A stretch of DNA of 64,000 bases from Rhodococcus yunnanensis NBRC 103083 (GTDB lineage: Bacteria; Actinomycetota; Actinomycetes; Mycobacteriales; Mycobacteriaceae): assembly GCF_001895005.1 (NCBI RefSeq), contig NZ_BCXH01000016.1:95169-159168 (forward strand). Reading direction: 5' to 3'. Below the pieces are notes generated by a model, which was not told the DNA's origin, ran no database searches, and saw nothing but the letters and a program-made list of their open reading frames with translations. Every line of letters starts with the position of its first letter. The stretch's first letter is position 1. Both the position numbers and the translations under genes were made by a program. Positions 49,778-57,707 of the stretch are shown one piece after another.

Positions 49778-50677
49778 TCAGTTGTCGTTGTCGAAGAGTC
49801 GACGACCGACTGCCGTGATGGCGAACACGGTGAGAGCGATGGCAATTGCGGGGAACAGTGCGGACCACCAGCGGCCTGCTGCTGCGGCCGCGGCACCGGT
49901 GGAGATCATCGTTCCCCACTCCGGAGTCGGCGGTGCAAGGCCGACACCGAGGAACCCCAGGCCCGCGGTCAAGACGATCGCCGAGCCGAACACGAGCGAC
50001 GCGTTCTCCAGAGCGGGCCACGCCGAGTTGGGAAGCACATGCCGGAACACGAGCGACAATTCGCTCTCGCCCGACACCCGTGCCGCGTCGAGGTAGGCCT
50101 CACCCCGGACTCTGAGAACCTCCGTTCGAACGAGCCGTGCCTGGTTCGGCAGGAGCACAACCGTCAGGGCTACCGTGATCGACAGAATCGATTGTCCGAA
50201 GAACGCGATGAGGACCAATCCGATGACGATCGCGGGAACGGCCTGCACGAGATCGACAGCACGGGCCATGCCGCGCGAGAGAATTCCGATCACACCGGAC
50301 CTCGACTCGTTCATGCCGATGATCAATCCGATGGTGATGCCGACAATGGTTGCCACGATCGCAGTCCCGAGCCCGATGAGTACATCGTTCTGCGTCGCGG
50401 CGATCGTCCGCGAGAAGACGTCGAGCCCCGAGGAGTCGGTCCCGAACCAATGGTCCCCACCGGGCGAGATATCGGGCTTGGCAACGACGTCTCGTGTGCT
50501 GTACGGCACCAGGAGCGGCCCGACGAGAGCGATCAGCACGACGATTCCCGCGGGAATCAGCCCGATCCAGCGACGCAGTGACCGACTCGATCGCGTCACC
50601 TCGGGAGATGGTGCCGGTTCGACGCTCTTCGGTTCGCCGGTCGGCTCGGGTGTGCGTGGGTCGAGTGACAATGTCAT
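49778..50677 (-). CDS. ABC transporter permease, DppC/OppC type
   Basis: 299 aa. Six TM helices after a long hydrophilic N-terminus; the EAA-loop-like region EAYLDAARVSGESELSLVFRHVLPNSAWPALE contacts the ATPases. N-terminal HWFGTDSSGLDVFSRTI is the usual OppC-N motif. Lies 2 bp after the DppB-type gene and 40 bp before the binding-protein gene. Confidence 0.93.
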   Translation of the reverse strand: MTLSLDPRTPEPTGEPKSVEPAPSPEVTRSSRSLRRWIGLIPAGIVVLIALVGPLLVPYSTRDVVAKPDISPGGDHWFGTDSSGLDVFSRTIAATQNDVLIGLGTAIVATIVGITIGLIIGMNESRSGVIGILSRGMARAVDLVQAVPAIVIGLVLIAFFGQSILSITVALTVVLLPNQARLVRTEVLRVRGEAYLDAARVSGESELSLVFRHVLPNSAWPALENASLVFGSAIVLTAGLGFLGVGLAPPTPEWGTMISTGAAAAAAGRWWSALFPAIAIALTVFAITAVGRRLFDNDN

Positions 50678-50679
50678 GA

Positions 50680-51723
50680 TCAGCTACCTTCCGTCGTGGC
50701 GCCGGGTCGTCGACGAGGGTCGAGGAGCATGTTGACGATGTCGACGAAGAAGAACACGAACAGCGACACCGCTGCGACGATGATCAGAAATCCCTGCAGC
50801 GCAACGAAGTCCGACCGACTGACTGCCTGAACCGCGTACTCACCCATGCCGGGCATCGCGAACAACTGCTCGACGATCACTGCGCCGCCCAACATGAATC
50901 CGAAAATGGTGCCGAACATGGCCACCGTCGACGGCAGTGCGCGGCGGGCGATGCTGAGCCTCACCATCGTCGGCGACGCCCCCGAGGCAATGCGGAACTT
51001 CGTCGACTGGGCATCTTTCGCTTGTTCGAGCGAACGGATGAACAGCTTGGACAACATCGGTGCGTAGGCGATGACGAGCACCGCGATCGGGAGCCACATG
51101 TGCTTGATCATCGAACCCATCAAGATGGTGTCGCTCGAGAGCATCGCGTCCACGAACGGCAGACCGGTGACGCGTGGGGCAGCATTGAGCATCGTGTCGT
51201 ATCGGCCGATCGGTGCAGGCGCCCAGTGCAGCACCGAATAGAAGACGAAGATGCCTGCGACACCGAGGCAGAAATCCGGAACCGCACCTGCAGCTCGGGA
51301 ATACCCCGCTACTGCTCTCGCGAGCGGATTCCGTGGCCTCATCACCACGAAGAAGCCGATTGCCAGCGTCAGGACGCTGGAGATGATCATCGCGACCAAG
51401 GCGAGTTCGAGAGTTGCAGGCAACCGAACCTTCATCTCCTCGAGCACTCCAGCGCCGGTGATGATCGAACTGCCGAAGTCGAGCGTGACGACGTTACCCA
51501 GGAACGTGGTCAACTGGGAGAAGATGCTTCCCGTCAGACCGAGGGACTCACGAGCGGAGTCGTATTGCTCCGGCGTCATCGTCTGACCGCCCGAAATGGC
51601 ACGGACAGGGTCTCCTGGAATCAGCCGCACCACGAAGAAGACGACGATCGAGAAGAAGAAGATGTGCAGCGGCACAACGATCAGCCTGCGCATCCACCAC
51701 AGGTTGGATTTCAATATCGTCAT
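50680..51723 (-). CDS. ABC transporter permease, DppB/OppB type
   Basis: 347 aa. N-terminal TM and LIPGDP motif (FFVVRLIPGDPVRAI) are hallmarks of OppB/DppB permeases; EAA-like segment near RIASGASPTMVRLSIARRALPSTV. ATG at 51723 overlaps the second ATPase gene by 4 bp; the longer open frame to 52005 lies inside that gene and is discounted. Confidence 0.94.
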   Translation of the reverse strand: MTILKSNLWWMRRLIVVPLHIFFFSIVVFFVVRLIPGDPVRAISGGQTMTPEQYDSARESLGLTGSIFSQLTTFLGNVVTLDFGSSIITGAGVLEEMKVRLPATLELALVAMIISSVLTLAIGFFVVMRPRNPLARAVAGYSRAAGAVPDFCLGVAGIFVFYSVLHWAPAPIGRYDTMLNAAPRVTGLPFVDAMLSSDTILMGSMIKHMWLPIAVLVIAYAPMLSKLFIRSLEQAKDAQSTKFRIASGASPTMVRLSIARRALPSTVAMFGTIFGFMLGGAVIVEQLFAMPGMGEYAVQAVSRSDFVALQGFLIIVAAVSLFVFFFVDIVNMLLDPRRRPGATTEGS

Positions 51724-52523
51724 CGGGCCGCTCCTGACCGGTCGGACGACGCGGTGGTCCGGTACGCGTCGACGAGGCTTCTGGTGTACGGGTGCTCGCT
51801 GTGGAAGACGACCTGCGAGGTGCTGCCCTGCTCGACGATCACGCCCTGATACATGACAATCAGTTCCTCGCAGATGAACGCCGTCGCCGGCAGTCCGTGC
51901 GAGACGAAGACCAGGCCCGCCTCGTTGTGCACGCAGTGATCCTTGAGCAGGTTCAACACCGAGCCCTGCACCGACACGTCCAGAGCGGACACGGCTTCGT
52001 CGCACACGATCAGCTTCGGTTCGATCACCAGCGCTCGCGCGATGGAGAATCGCTGTCGCTGGCCACCGGAAACCTGGTGCGGCTTCCGATCGGCCAGGGA
52101 CGGATCGATACTGAGCGATTCGAGAGTCGAGTCGACACGCTCGTTCGCCTCCTTGGTGGACAACCCGAGCAGGGTGAGCAACGGCCGACGTACACCGTCG
52201 CGCAACGACCTGCGCGGATCGAACGAGGAGGACGTGTCCTGAGCCACCAGCTGTACGTTCGTTCGAAATTCGTGAATCTCACTCTTGGACATCGATTTCA
52301 AGTCGCGACCTCGGTACTCGACGCTGCCCGACGTCGCGAAGTCCAGACCCATCATCAGTCGCACCAACGTCGACTTGCCCGAACCGGATTCGCCGACGAT
52401 GCCGAGTCTGGTCGTCGAGTCGAGCAGCAACGACACCTTGTCGACGGCGACGTGGGCGTTACCCGACCGCCCGTCGAACACTCTGCGCACATCGGTGAAC
52501 TGCACCGAACCGTCGTAGCTCAT
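51720..52523 (-). CDS. ABC transporter ATP-binding protein (DppF-like)
   Basis: 267 aa. Walker A GESGSGKST, Q-loop VAQDTSSSFDPR, signature VSGGQRQR, Walker B LIVCDEAVSALD, then H-loop FVSHG. Shorter than most DppF proteins because the C-terminal oligopeptide-transporter extension is reduced to HPYTRSLVDAY plus a short tail. Starts at ATG 52523 overlapping the partner ATPase by 4 bp. Confidence 0.93.
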   Translation of the reverse strand: MSYDGSVQFTDVRRVFDGRSGNAHVAVDKVSLLLDSTTRLGIVGESGSGKSTLVRLMMGLDFATSGSVEYRGRDLKSMSKSEIHEFRTNVQLVAQDTSSSFDPRRSLRDGVRRPLLTLLGLSTKEANERVDSTLESLSIDPSLADRKPHQVSGGQRQRFSIARALVIEPKLIVCDEAVSALDVSVQGSVLNLLKDHCVHNEAGLVFVSHGLPATAFICEELIVMYQGVIVEQGSTSQVVFHSEHPYTRSLVDAYRTTASSDRSGAAR

Positions 52524-53416
52524 CGCTGCACCGCCGATACGGAATTCATCGTCGGAAGATGTTCCAACAGAGACGATTCCAACGTCGGGATACATGCGAG
52601 CAAACCTTGCGTGTACGGTTCGGTCGCCGTCCGCGCCAGATCTGCCGAACGTCCTTCTTCGACGACCTTTCCCTTGTGCATGACCAGGGTGCGGTCGGTG
52701 AACTCCTGACACAGGGAGATGTCGTGACTGACGATGATCAGCGCGGTACCGAATTCGTCGGTCAACGAGACCATCAGTTGCATCAGCTCACGCGAGAGCG
52801 TGGCGTCCAGCGCGCTCGTCGGCTCGTCGGCGATCAACAGCGCCGGCTGTGCACACAGCCCGAGCGCGATCATCACTCGCTGCCGCATGCCACCGGACAA
52901 CTCGTACGGCCTCGAACCGAGCACCCTGGCCGTGTCGTGCAGACCGACTCGGCTCAGCCACTGCTCGGCCGACGCGTCGGCTGCCTTGCGACTCACCTTC
53001 TCGTTGTTCCGAATCACCGATCGAAGCTGACTGCCGATCTTCCACACCGGGTCCAGCGACGTCATCGCATCCTGGAAGACGACCGAGATTCCGGGGATTC
53101 GCGACGGCAGCACACCCGCTCGACGTGCAAGTAGATCTTCGGAGCCGAACCGCATGGCCTCGGCACTGACCTGGGCATCCGATGCCAGGAAGCCGGCGAT
53201 CGCCATGGCCGAGTTGGTCTTGCCCGAGCCGGATTCTCCGACTATCGCAATACGTTCGCCTCTCTCGACCGACAGCGAGAAGCCGTCGACAGCCTTGAAC
53301 GGCCCGCGGGGCGTGGCATAGACCACGCTGAGGTCGGAGACCTCCAACAGCGGTGCGGAGGTGTGCTCGGCGAGCTCCGCCACTGCCGTGACTTGTTCCT
53401 TGGTCGATACTGACAT
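52520..53416 (-). CDS. ABC transporter ATP-binding protein (DppD-like)
   Basis: 298 aa. Walker A GESGSGKTNS (note TN in place of ST), Q-loop FQDAMTSLDP, signature LSGGMRQR, Walker B LLIADEPTSALD, H-loop IVSHDIS. Pairs with the DppF-like ATPase. 101 bp downstream of the monooxygenase gene; probably co-transcribed with it, though an internal promoter is possible in that gap. Confidence 0.94.
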   Translation of the reverse strand: MSVSTKEQVTAVAELAEHTSAPLLEVSDLSVVYATPRGPFKAVDGFSLSVERGERIAIVGESGSGKTNSAMAIAGFLASDAQVSAEAMRFGSEDLLARRAGVLPSRIPGISVVFQDAMTSLDPVWKIGSQLRSVIRNNEKVSRKAADASAEQWLSRVGLHDTARVLGSRPYELSGGMRQRVMIALGLCAQPALLIADEPTSALDATLSRELMQLMVSLTDEFGTALIIVSHDISLCQEFTDRTLVMHKGKVVEEGRSADLARTATEPYTQGLLACIPTLESSLLEHLPTMNSVSAVQR

Positions 53417-53517
53417 ACGTACTCGATTCGTTCGTGGAGCTTTCTGTAGGAAAAACCTAGGAGCACCGTGTTTCCGGACGGTCCACCGCAGGTAACCGCC
53501 CCATTACGCGACCTGGG

Positions 53518-54825
53518 TCAGAAGTCGAGCAGGTTCTCGCGGAACGTTTTGTGCGCGTATCCATCTCGAATGAGTCCGCGGCGGCGGAGTTCGGGGGCCA
53601 ACCCGTCGCACACCTCGATGATGGATCTGCGCGTCATCTCCGGATACAGCAGGAAGCCGTCGCCGCCTGCTTCTTCCATGACATCGCCCATCTGCGAGGC
53701 GATGCTGTCCGAGGTTCCGACGAACTCCATTCCGTAGTTGGTCGGGCCTTCGGCCAGGTCACGCAGGGTGATGTTCGCCGAATCCGCGAGCCAGGATTTG
53801 GCCGTCGTCGTCTCGCCGTTGCCCAATTCCTGCGGAACCGGGCCGTCGAGATCGTATTTCGCGTAGTCGACGACGCCACCGGAGACGTAGGACAGTTGCC
53901 ACAGCCGTTTTTCGACGTTCTCCTGGTCCTTCTTCGCTGCGTCGTACCGATCGAACCGGGCTTGCGCCTCGCTCTCGGTGTCGGCGAGATACGGGATGGC
54001 CATGAACAAGATCTTGAGATCACCCGGCTTGCGGCCGTGCTTGATCAACCGCTCGTCCATGTCCTTACGCAGCGCCTTCATCTCCTCGGGAGACTTGGCG
54101 AGGGCGAGCATCGTGTCGGCGTGACGCGCGGCGAGTTCGCGTCCTGGCACCGAGTTTCCCGCTTGCGCGACGACGGGGCGACGCTGCGGCCCCGGAATCG
54201 TGTTCAGTGGTCCGCGGCAACTGAGATACTTGCCTTCGAAATCGATGGTCTTGACCTTGGTGTGGTCGGCGTAACGCGGTTCGAGTTGATCGTGCACCAG
54301 CGCATCGGGCTCCCAGGACTCCCACAGCTGACTGACGATGTCCATCCACTCCTCGGCCATCGCATAACGCTCGGAATGCTCGAAGTGCTTGTCGTAACCG
54401 AAGTTCTGTGCGACACGATGCGTCACGGATGTGACGACGTTCATGCCCACTCGCCCACGGGTGAGGTGGTCGAGCGTGACCATCGATCGTGCCGCGAGGA
54501 ACGGCGGGTATTGAATCGTCGACATTGTCGCGACGACGCCGATGTGTTCGCTCGCCGCGGTGAGCAACGGCACCAGCGGTATCGGATCGTTCTTCGGGGC
54601 CATCATTCCGTACTTGAGCGTCGTCTCCATCGACCCGCCGTAGGTGTCCTCGATCATCGACGTGTCCTCGATGAAGAGCAGATCGAACCCGGCGCGTTCG
54701 AGCGAGGTCGTCAAATCGACGTAGAGACCCGGCTGCGTCCAATCGGTCATGGATCGACCCGCCCAATTGCCGTACCACGGCTGCATTCCGAAACCGTTGC
54801 CGAGGAACCATCCCAGTCTGAACAT
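53518..54825 (-). CDS. FMN-dependent monooxygenase, NtaA/SnaA/DszA (LLM) family, enzyme 1
   Basis: 435 aa TIM-barrel of the bacterial luciferase-like class in its NtaA/SnaA/SoxA(DszA) branch. Diagnostic blocks: YVDLTTSLERAGFDLLFIED, LTRGRVGMNVVTSVTHRVAQNFG, YADHTKVKTIDFEGKYLSCRG, PQRRPVVAQAGNSVPGRELAARHAD. These enzymes use FMNH2 from a separate reductase and oxygen to cleave or hydroxylate C-S, C-N or C-C bonds (nitrilotriacetate, dibenzothiophene sulfone, pristinamycin precursors). ATG preceded by AAGGAG. Likely paired with one of the flavin reductases at 43.7-46 kb. Confidence 0.92.
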   Translation of the reverse strand: MFRLGWFLGNGFGMQPWYGNWAGRSMTDWTQPGLYVDLTTSLERAGFDLLFIEDTSMIEDTYGGSMETTLKYGMMAPKNDPIPLVPLLTAASEHIGVVATMSTIQYPPFLAARSMVTLDHLTRGRVGMNVVTSVTHRVAQNFGYDKHFEHSERYAMAEEWMDIVSQLWESWEPDALVHDQLEPRYADHTKVKTIDFEGKYLSCRGPLNTIPGPQRRPVVAQAGNSVPGRELAARHADTMLALAKSPEEMKALRKDMDERLIKHGRKPGDLKILFMAIPYLADTESEAQARFDRYDAAKKDQENVEKRLWQLSYVSGGVVDYAKYDLDGPVPQELGNGETTTAKSWLADSANITLRDLAEGPTNYGMEFVGTSDSIASQMGDVMEEAGGDGFLLYPEMTRRSIIEVCDGLAPELRRRGLIRDGYAHKTFRENLLDF

Positions 54826-54852
54826 CAGTGTCTCCTTTTCGTGTCGAGTCGG

Positions 54853-56157
54853 TCAGAAGGACCGGAGGTTGTCGCGGAAGTGTTCGTGCGAGAATCCTTT
54901 TCGGATGAGGCCGCGGCGGCGAAGCGCAGGGCACAGACCCTCGGTGATCTCGCGTGTGTATTCGCGTGAGGTGGGTTGGCTCAGAAACATGAATCCGTCA
55001 CCGCCGACGTATTCCATGGCCGCGTCCATCTGCTCGGCGACGGTGTCCGGAGACCCGACGAGCTCCATGCTCGCCACCCGCATCCCCGACGCGAACTCGC
55101 GCACGGTCTGATGCCCGAAATCGCGCTTGTAGCCATCGAACATCCCCTGATGGCCGTTGGTGGTCATGTCCTCGGGAATCGGCTTGTCCGGGTCGAGAAC
55201 CGAGAAATCGAGCTCCATGGTGGCGGCGAAATTAACCATCTGGGCTTCGAAGTTGCGCTGCTTGTCATCCTTGAACTGCTGATGCCGTTCCTGCGCTTCG
55301 GCATCGGTCTTTCCGATCGTCGGATGCACGACGAAGAAGATCTTGATGTCGTCCGGGTTTCGGCCGAATTCCTCGGCGCGAGCGCGGATGTCATCGCGGT
55401 ACTCCTTCATGTTCTCGAGACCGTTCGGGATACACAGCAGCATGTCGGCGTTCTTCGCGGCGAAGGCCCGGCCACGCGGAGACGATCCTGCCTGACAGAT
55501 GACGGGCTTCTCCTGCGGGCTACGCGGAGTGTTCAGTGGACCACGGACCTTGAAGTACTTGCCCTCGTGGTGAATCGGCGAAACCTTGGTGTGATCGGCA
55601 TAGTATCCGGACACCGGATCGGCAAGAATCGCCTTCTCCTCCCACGAATCCCATAGTTTCGTCACGACATCGACGAACTCCTCGGCGATCTCGTAACGCG
55701 TGTCGTGTGCGGGCAGCTTGTTCATCCCGAAGTTCTGCGCCGCGCGGTCCTCGCTCGAGGTCACCACATTCCACCCGACACGTCCCCGGGTGACATGATC
55801 GAGCGTCGAGAACGTCCGTGCAAGAAGGTAAGGCGGGTAGAAGGTCGTCGACGCCGTCGCCACTATTCCGATGTGCTCGGTCGCGTACGCGAGCATCGAC
55901 ACCACGGGGACGGGATCGAGCTTCGGCGCGTACATACCGACCTTGAGCTCCAGTTCGGCTGTACCGGCATAGATGTCGGAGACCATGAGGGAGTCCTCCA
56001 GCATCATGAAATCGAATCCGGCACGTTCCATGTCGCGCACCATGTCGACGTAGTACCGCGCGTCGGTCCACCCGATCGCGTCTTCCGACCATCCGGTCCG
56101 CCACTCGGGTGTGGTCAGATTCCCGAACCACCCGAGCCTGAAAGGCGCTGCACCCAT
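54853..56157 (-). CDS. FMN-dependent monooxygenase, NtaA/SnaA/DszA (LLM) family, enzyme 2
   Basis: 434 aa, paralogous to enzyme 1 (shared YVDMVRDMERAGFDFMMLED, VTRGRVGWNVVTSSEDRAAQNFG, YADHTKVSPIHHEGKYFKVRG, CPALRRRGLIRKGF at the end). Start set at ATG 56157 because AGGAGG lies 6 nt upstream; the ATG at 56163 abuts the Shine-Dalgarno. Adjacent genes for two such enzymes suggest sequential oxygenations or two related substrates. Confidence 0.92.
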   Translation of the reverse strand: MGAAPFRLGWFGNLTTPEWRTGWSEDAIGWTDARYYVDMVRDMERAGFDFMMLEDSLMVSDIYAGTAELELKVGMYAPKLDPVPVVSMLAYATEHIGIVATASTTFYPPYLLARTFSTLDHVTRGRVGWNVVTSSEDRAAQNFGMNKLPAHDTRYEIAEEFVDVVTKLWDSWEEKAILADPVSGYYADHTKVSPIHHEGKYFKVRGPLNTPRSPQEKPVICQAGSSPRGRAFAAKNADMLLCIPNGLENMKEYRDDIRARAEEFGRNPDDIKIFFVVHPTIGKTDAEAQERHQQFKDDKQRNFEAQMVNFAATMELDFSVLDPDKPIPEDMTTNGHQGMFDGYKRDFGHQTVREFASGMRVASMELVGSPDTVAEQMDAAMEYVGGDGFMFLSQPTSREYTREITEGLCPALRRRGLIRKGFSHEHFRDNLRSF

Positions 56158-56234
56158 TCGCATCCTCCTGAAGAAGTCCTCACGCGACCTAAGGAACGCC
56201 GCGTCCGATGGAACAAGGAAACGGCGTGAGGATG

Positions 56235-57539
56235 TCACATCGAAGACGTGGGAGTACCGGAACGATTAAGCAGGTTCACAGGCTCGACATCGGCCCGCTG
56301 AGCTGGTGATACCTCAGCAGTCGTCACGATGTACGCCGGATTCTCGATGTCCGTGTGCGCTTCGATCGGGCGCAGAGCCGTCCGAATCGCCAGTGCAACG
56401 CACGCGACGCCGAACACCGTGATCGCGGAGACAGTACCTCCCAGCACACCCCAGGACGTCCCTGCCGCACCCGTCACCAACACGAACAGACCTGCTGCGA
56501 GATAGCAGATTCCGGAGTACGTCGCGGCGAATCGACCCTGCTGCAGCGGCGACAGGCCACCCGCGAGGATACGAAATCCACCCGAGTACGACGGGGACTG
56601 GCCGATGCCGAACAGCACACACCCCAACCCCGTCACGACGACCGATGCCGCCGCGAAGCCGACCGAGGTGACCACGGCACCTGCCGCGAGGACACACAGC
56701 GACATCGACAGTGACATACGGCGGCCGACCGCAGTCGAGAGCATCTGGAAGGCGGCTGCAGCGGTGAGGCAGGCCACGCCTGGCACGGCAGCAATGACCA
56801 AGGAGAGATCGGGATCCTGCGAGACCAGTACGGTCGGAACGATTCCCACCGCGAATGCCCCTACGATCCAGCCAAGCGCACCTGCCGAATAGGCGACAGC
56901 GGTGCGTGCGACGTCGCCGCCTGGGCGCGCTGCAGGTGATACGTCCTGCATTTCTTCGACCGACCCCCTCCACACGCGTCTGCCGTTGATCAATGCCGCT
57001 GTCAGCAACACCAGGACGACGACCGATACGGTCGCGTGAATCACGAACACAGTCGTCCGAGGGGAGGGTAGGACGGCAACGACGACCATCGAGAAGCCGA
57101 GGCCGACGGAGGCAGCCAACATCGCCGTTGTCGTGATCATCGACCTGCCGCTTTCGCCGAGCGCGGCGAGCGCAAAGGTCGCAGCGGGTCCCGTCGCGAG
57201 CCCGACCGCGGCACCGGTACACACTCGGGCCGCGCACAGCAGACCTACGTTGTCACCCATCACACAGAAGACGACGTCGGCGACCGCGGTGAGTACGAGC
57301 GCAGCAGGAAGGACGAACTGCGGGTACAGGGAGAGCCGAGAACGAGCCAGAGTGAACAGTGCGGCCACGAGGCCGAAGAAGTACGCGCTGAACGCGATCC
57401 CCACGTCCAGCTGGGTCAGACCCAGGTCCTGGACGTAGAGCGGGAACAGCGGAGTCGGTCCGTTGGATCCGAGAACTGTGACGAAGAAGGCGAGCGCCGC
57501 CGTCACGCCGAGGTGAAACCGTGTGCGTCCGATCGACAT
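56235..57539 (-). CDS. MFS transporter (drug/metabolite exporter-like)
   Basis: 434 aa, twelve predicted TM helices. Opens RFHLGVTAALAFFVTVLGSNGPTPLFPLY; LCAARVCTGAAVGLATGPAATFALAALGE matches MFS motif C/antiporter-like helices. First gene of the monooxygenase/ABC operon, 77 bp before enzyme 2. It could export a toxic product or assist uptake. Start ATG 57539 with GGGAG 4 nt upstream. Confidence 0.9.
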   Translation of the reverse strand: MSIGRTRFHLGVTAALAFFVTVLGSNGPTPLFPLYVQDLGLTQLDVGIAFSAYFFGLVAALFTLARSRLSLYPQFVLPAALVLTAVADVVFCVMGDNVGLLCAARVCTGAAVGLATGPAATFALAALGESGRSMITTTAMLAASVGLGFSMVVVAVLPSPRTTVFVIHATVSVVVLVLLTAALINGRRVWRGSVEEMQDVSPAARPGGDVARTAVAYSAGALGWIVGAFAVGIVPTVLVSQDPDLSLVIAAVPGVACLTAAAAFQMLSTAVGRRMSLSMSLCVLAAGAVVTSVGFAAASVVVTGLGCVLFGIGQSPSYSGGFRILAGGLSPLQQGRFAATYSGICYLAAGLFVLVTGAAGTSWGVLGGTVSAITVFGVACVALAIRTALRPIEAHTDIENPAYIVTTAEVSPAQRADVEPVNLLNRSGTPTSSM

Positions 57540-57558
57540 TGCACTCCCGAGGACATGC

Positions 57559-57577
57559 CTCCGACCGTGCGTCGGAG
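57559..57577. promoter_or_regulatory. Inverted repeat upstream of MFS-monooxygenase-ABC operon
   Basis: Perfect 7-bp arms CTCCGAC/GTCGGAG around CGTGC, 19 bp before the MFS start codon. It is a candidate operator for the GntR-type regulator or a leader hairpin; the position close to the start would block transcription or translation initiation. Confidence 0.4.
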
Positions 57578-57707
57578 ATCTCGCCCGCAGTACACATCAC
57601 ACTGGAGTCACCGCCGTTGCCGTCGCCTCACGTCTTCATTTCGCGGCTGACGATGCTCCCCGACCTGGCAATCAGGGGTGATTACGCAGCTTTCGATCGC
57701 GAGACGC

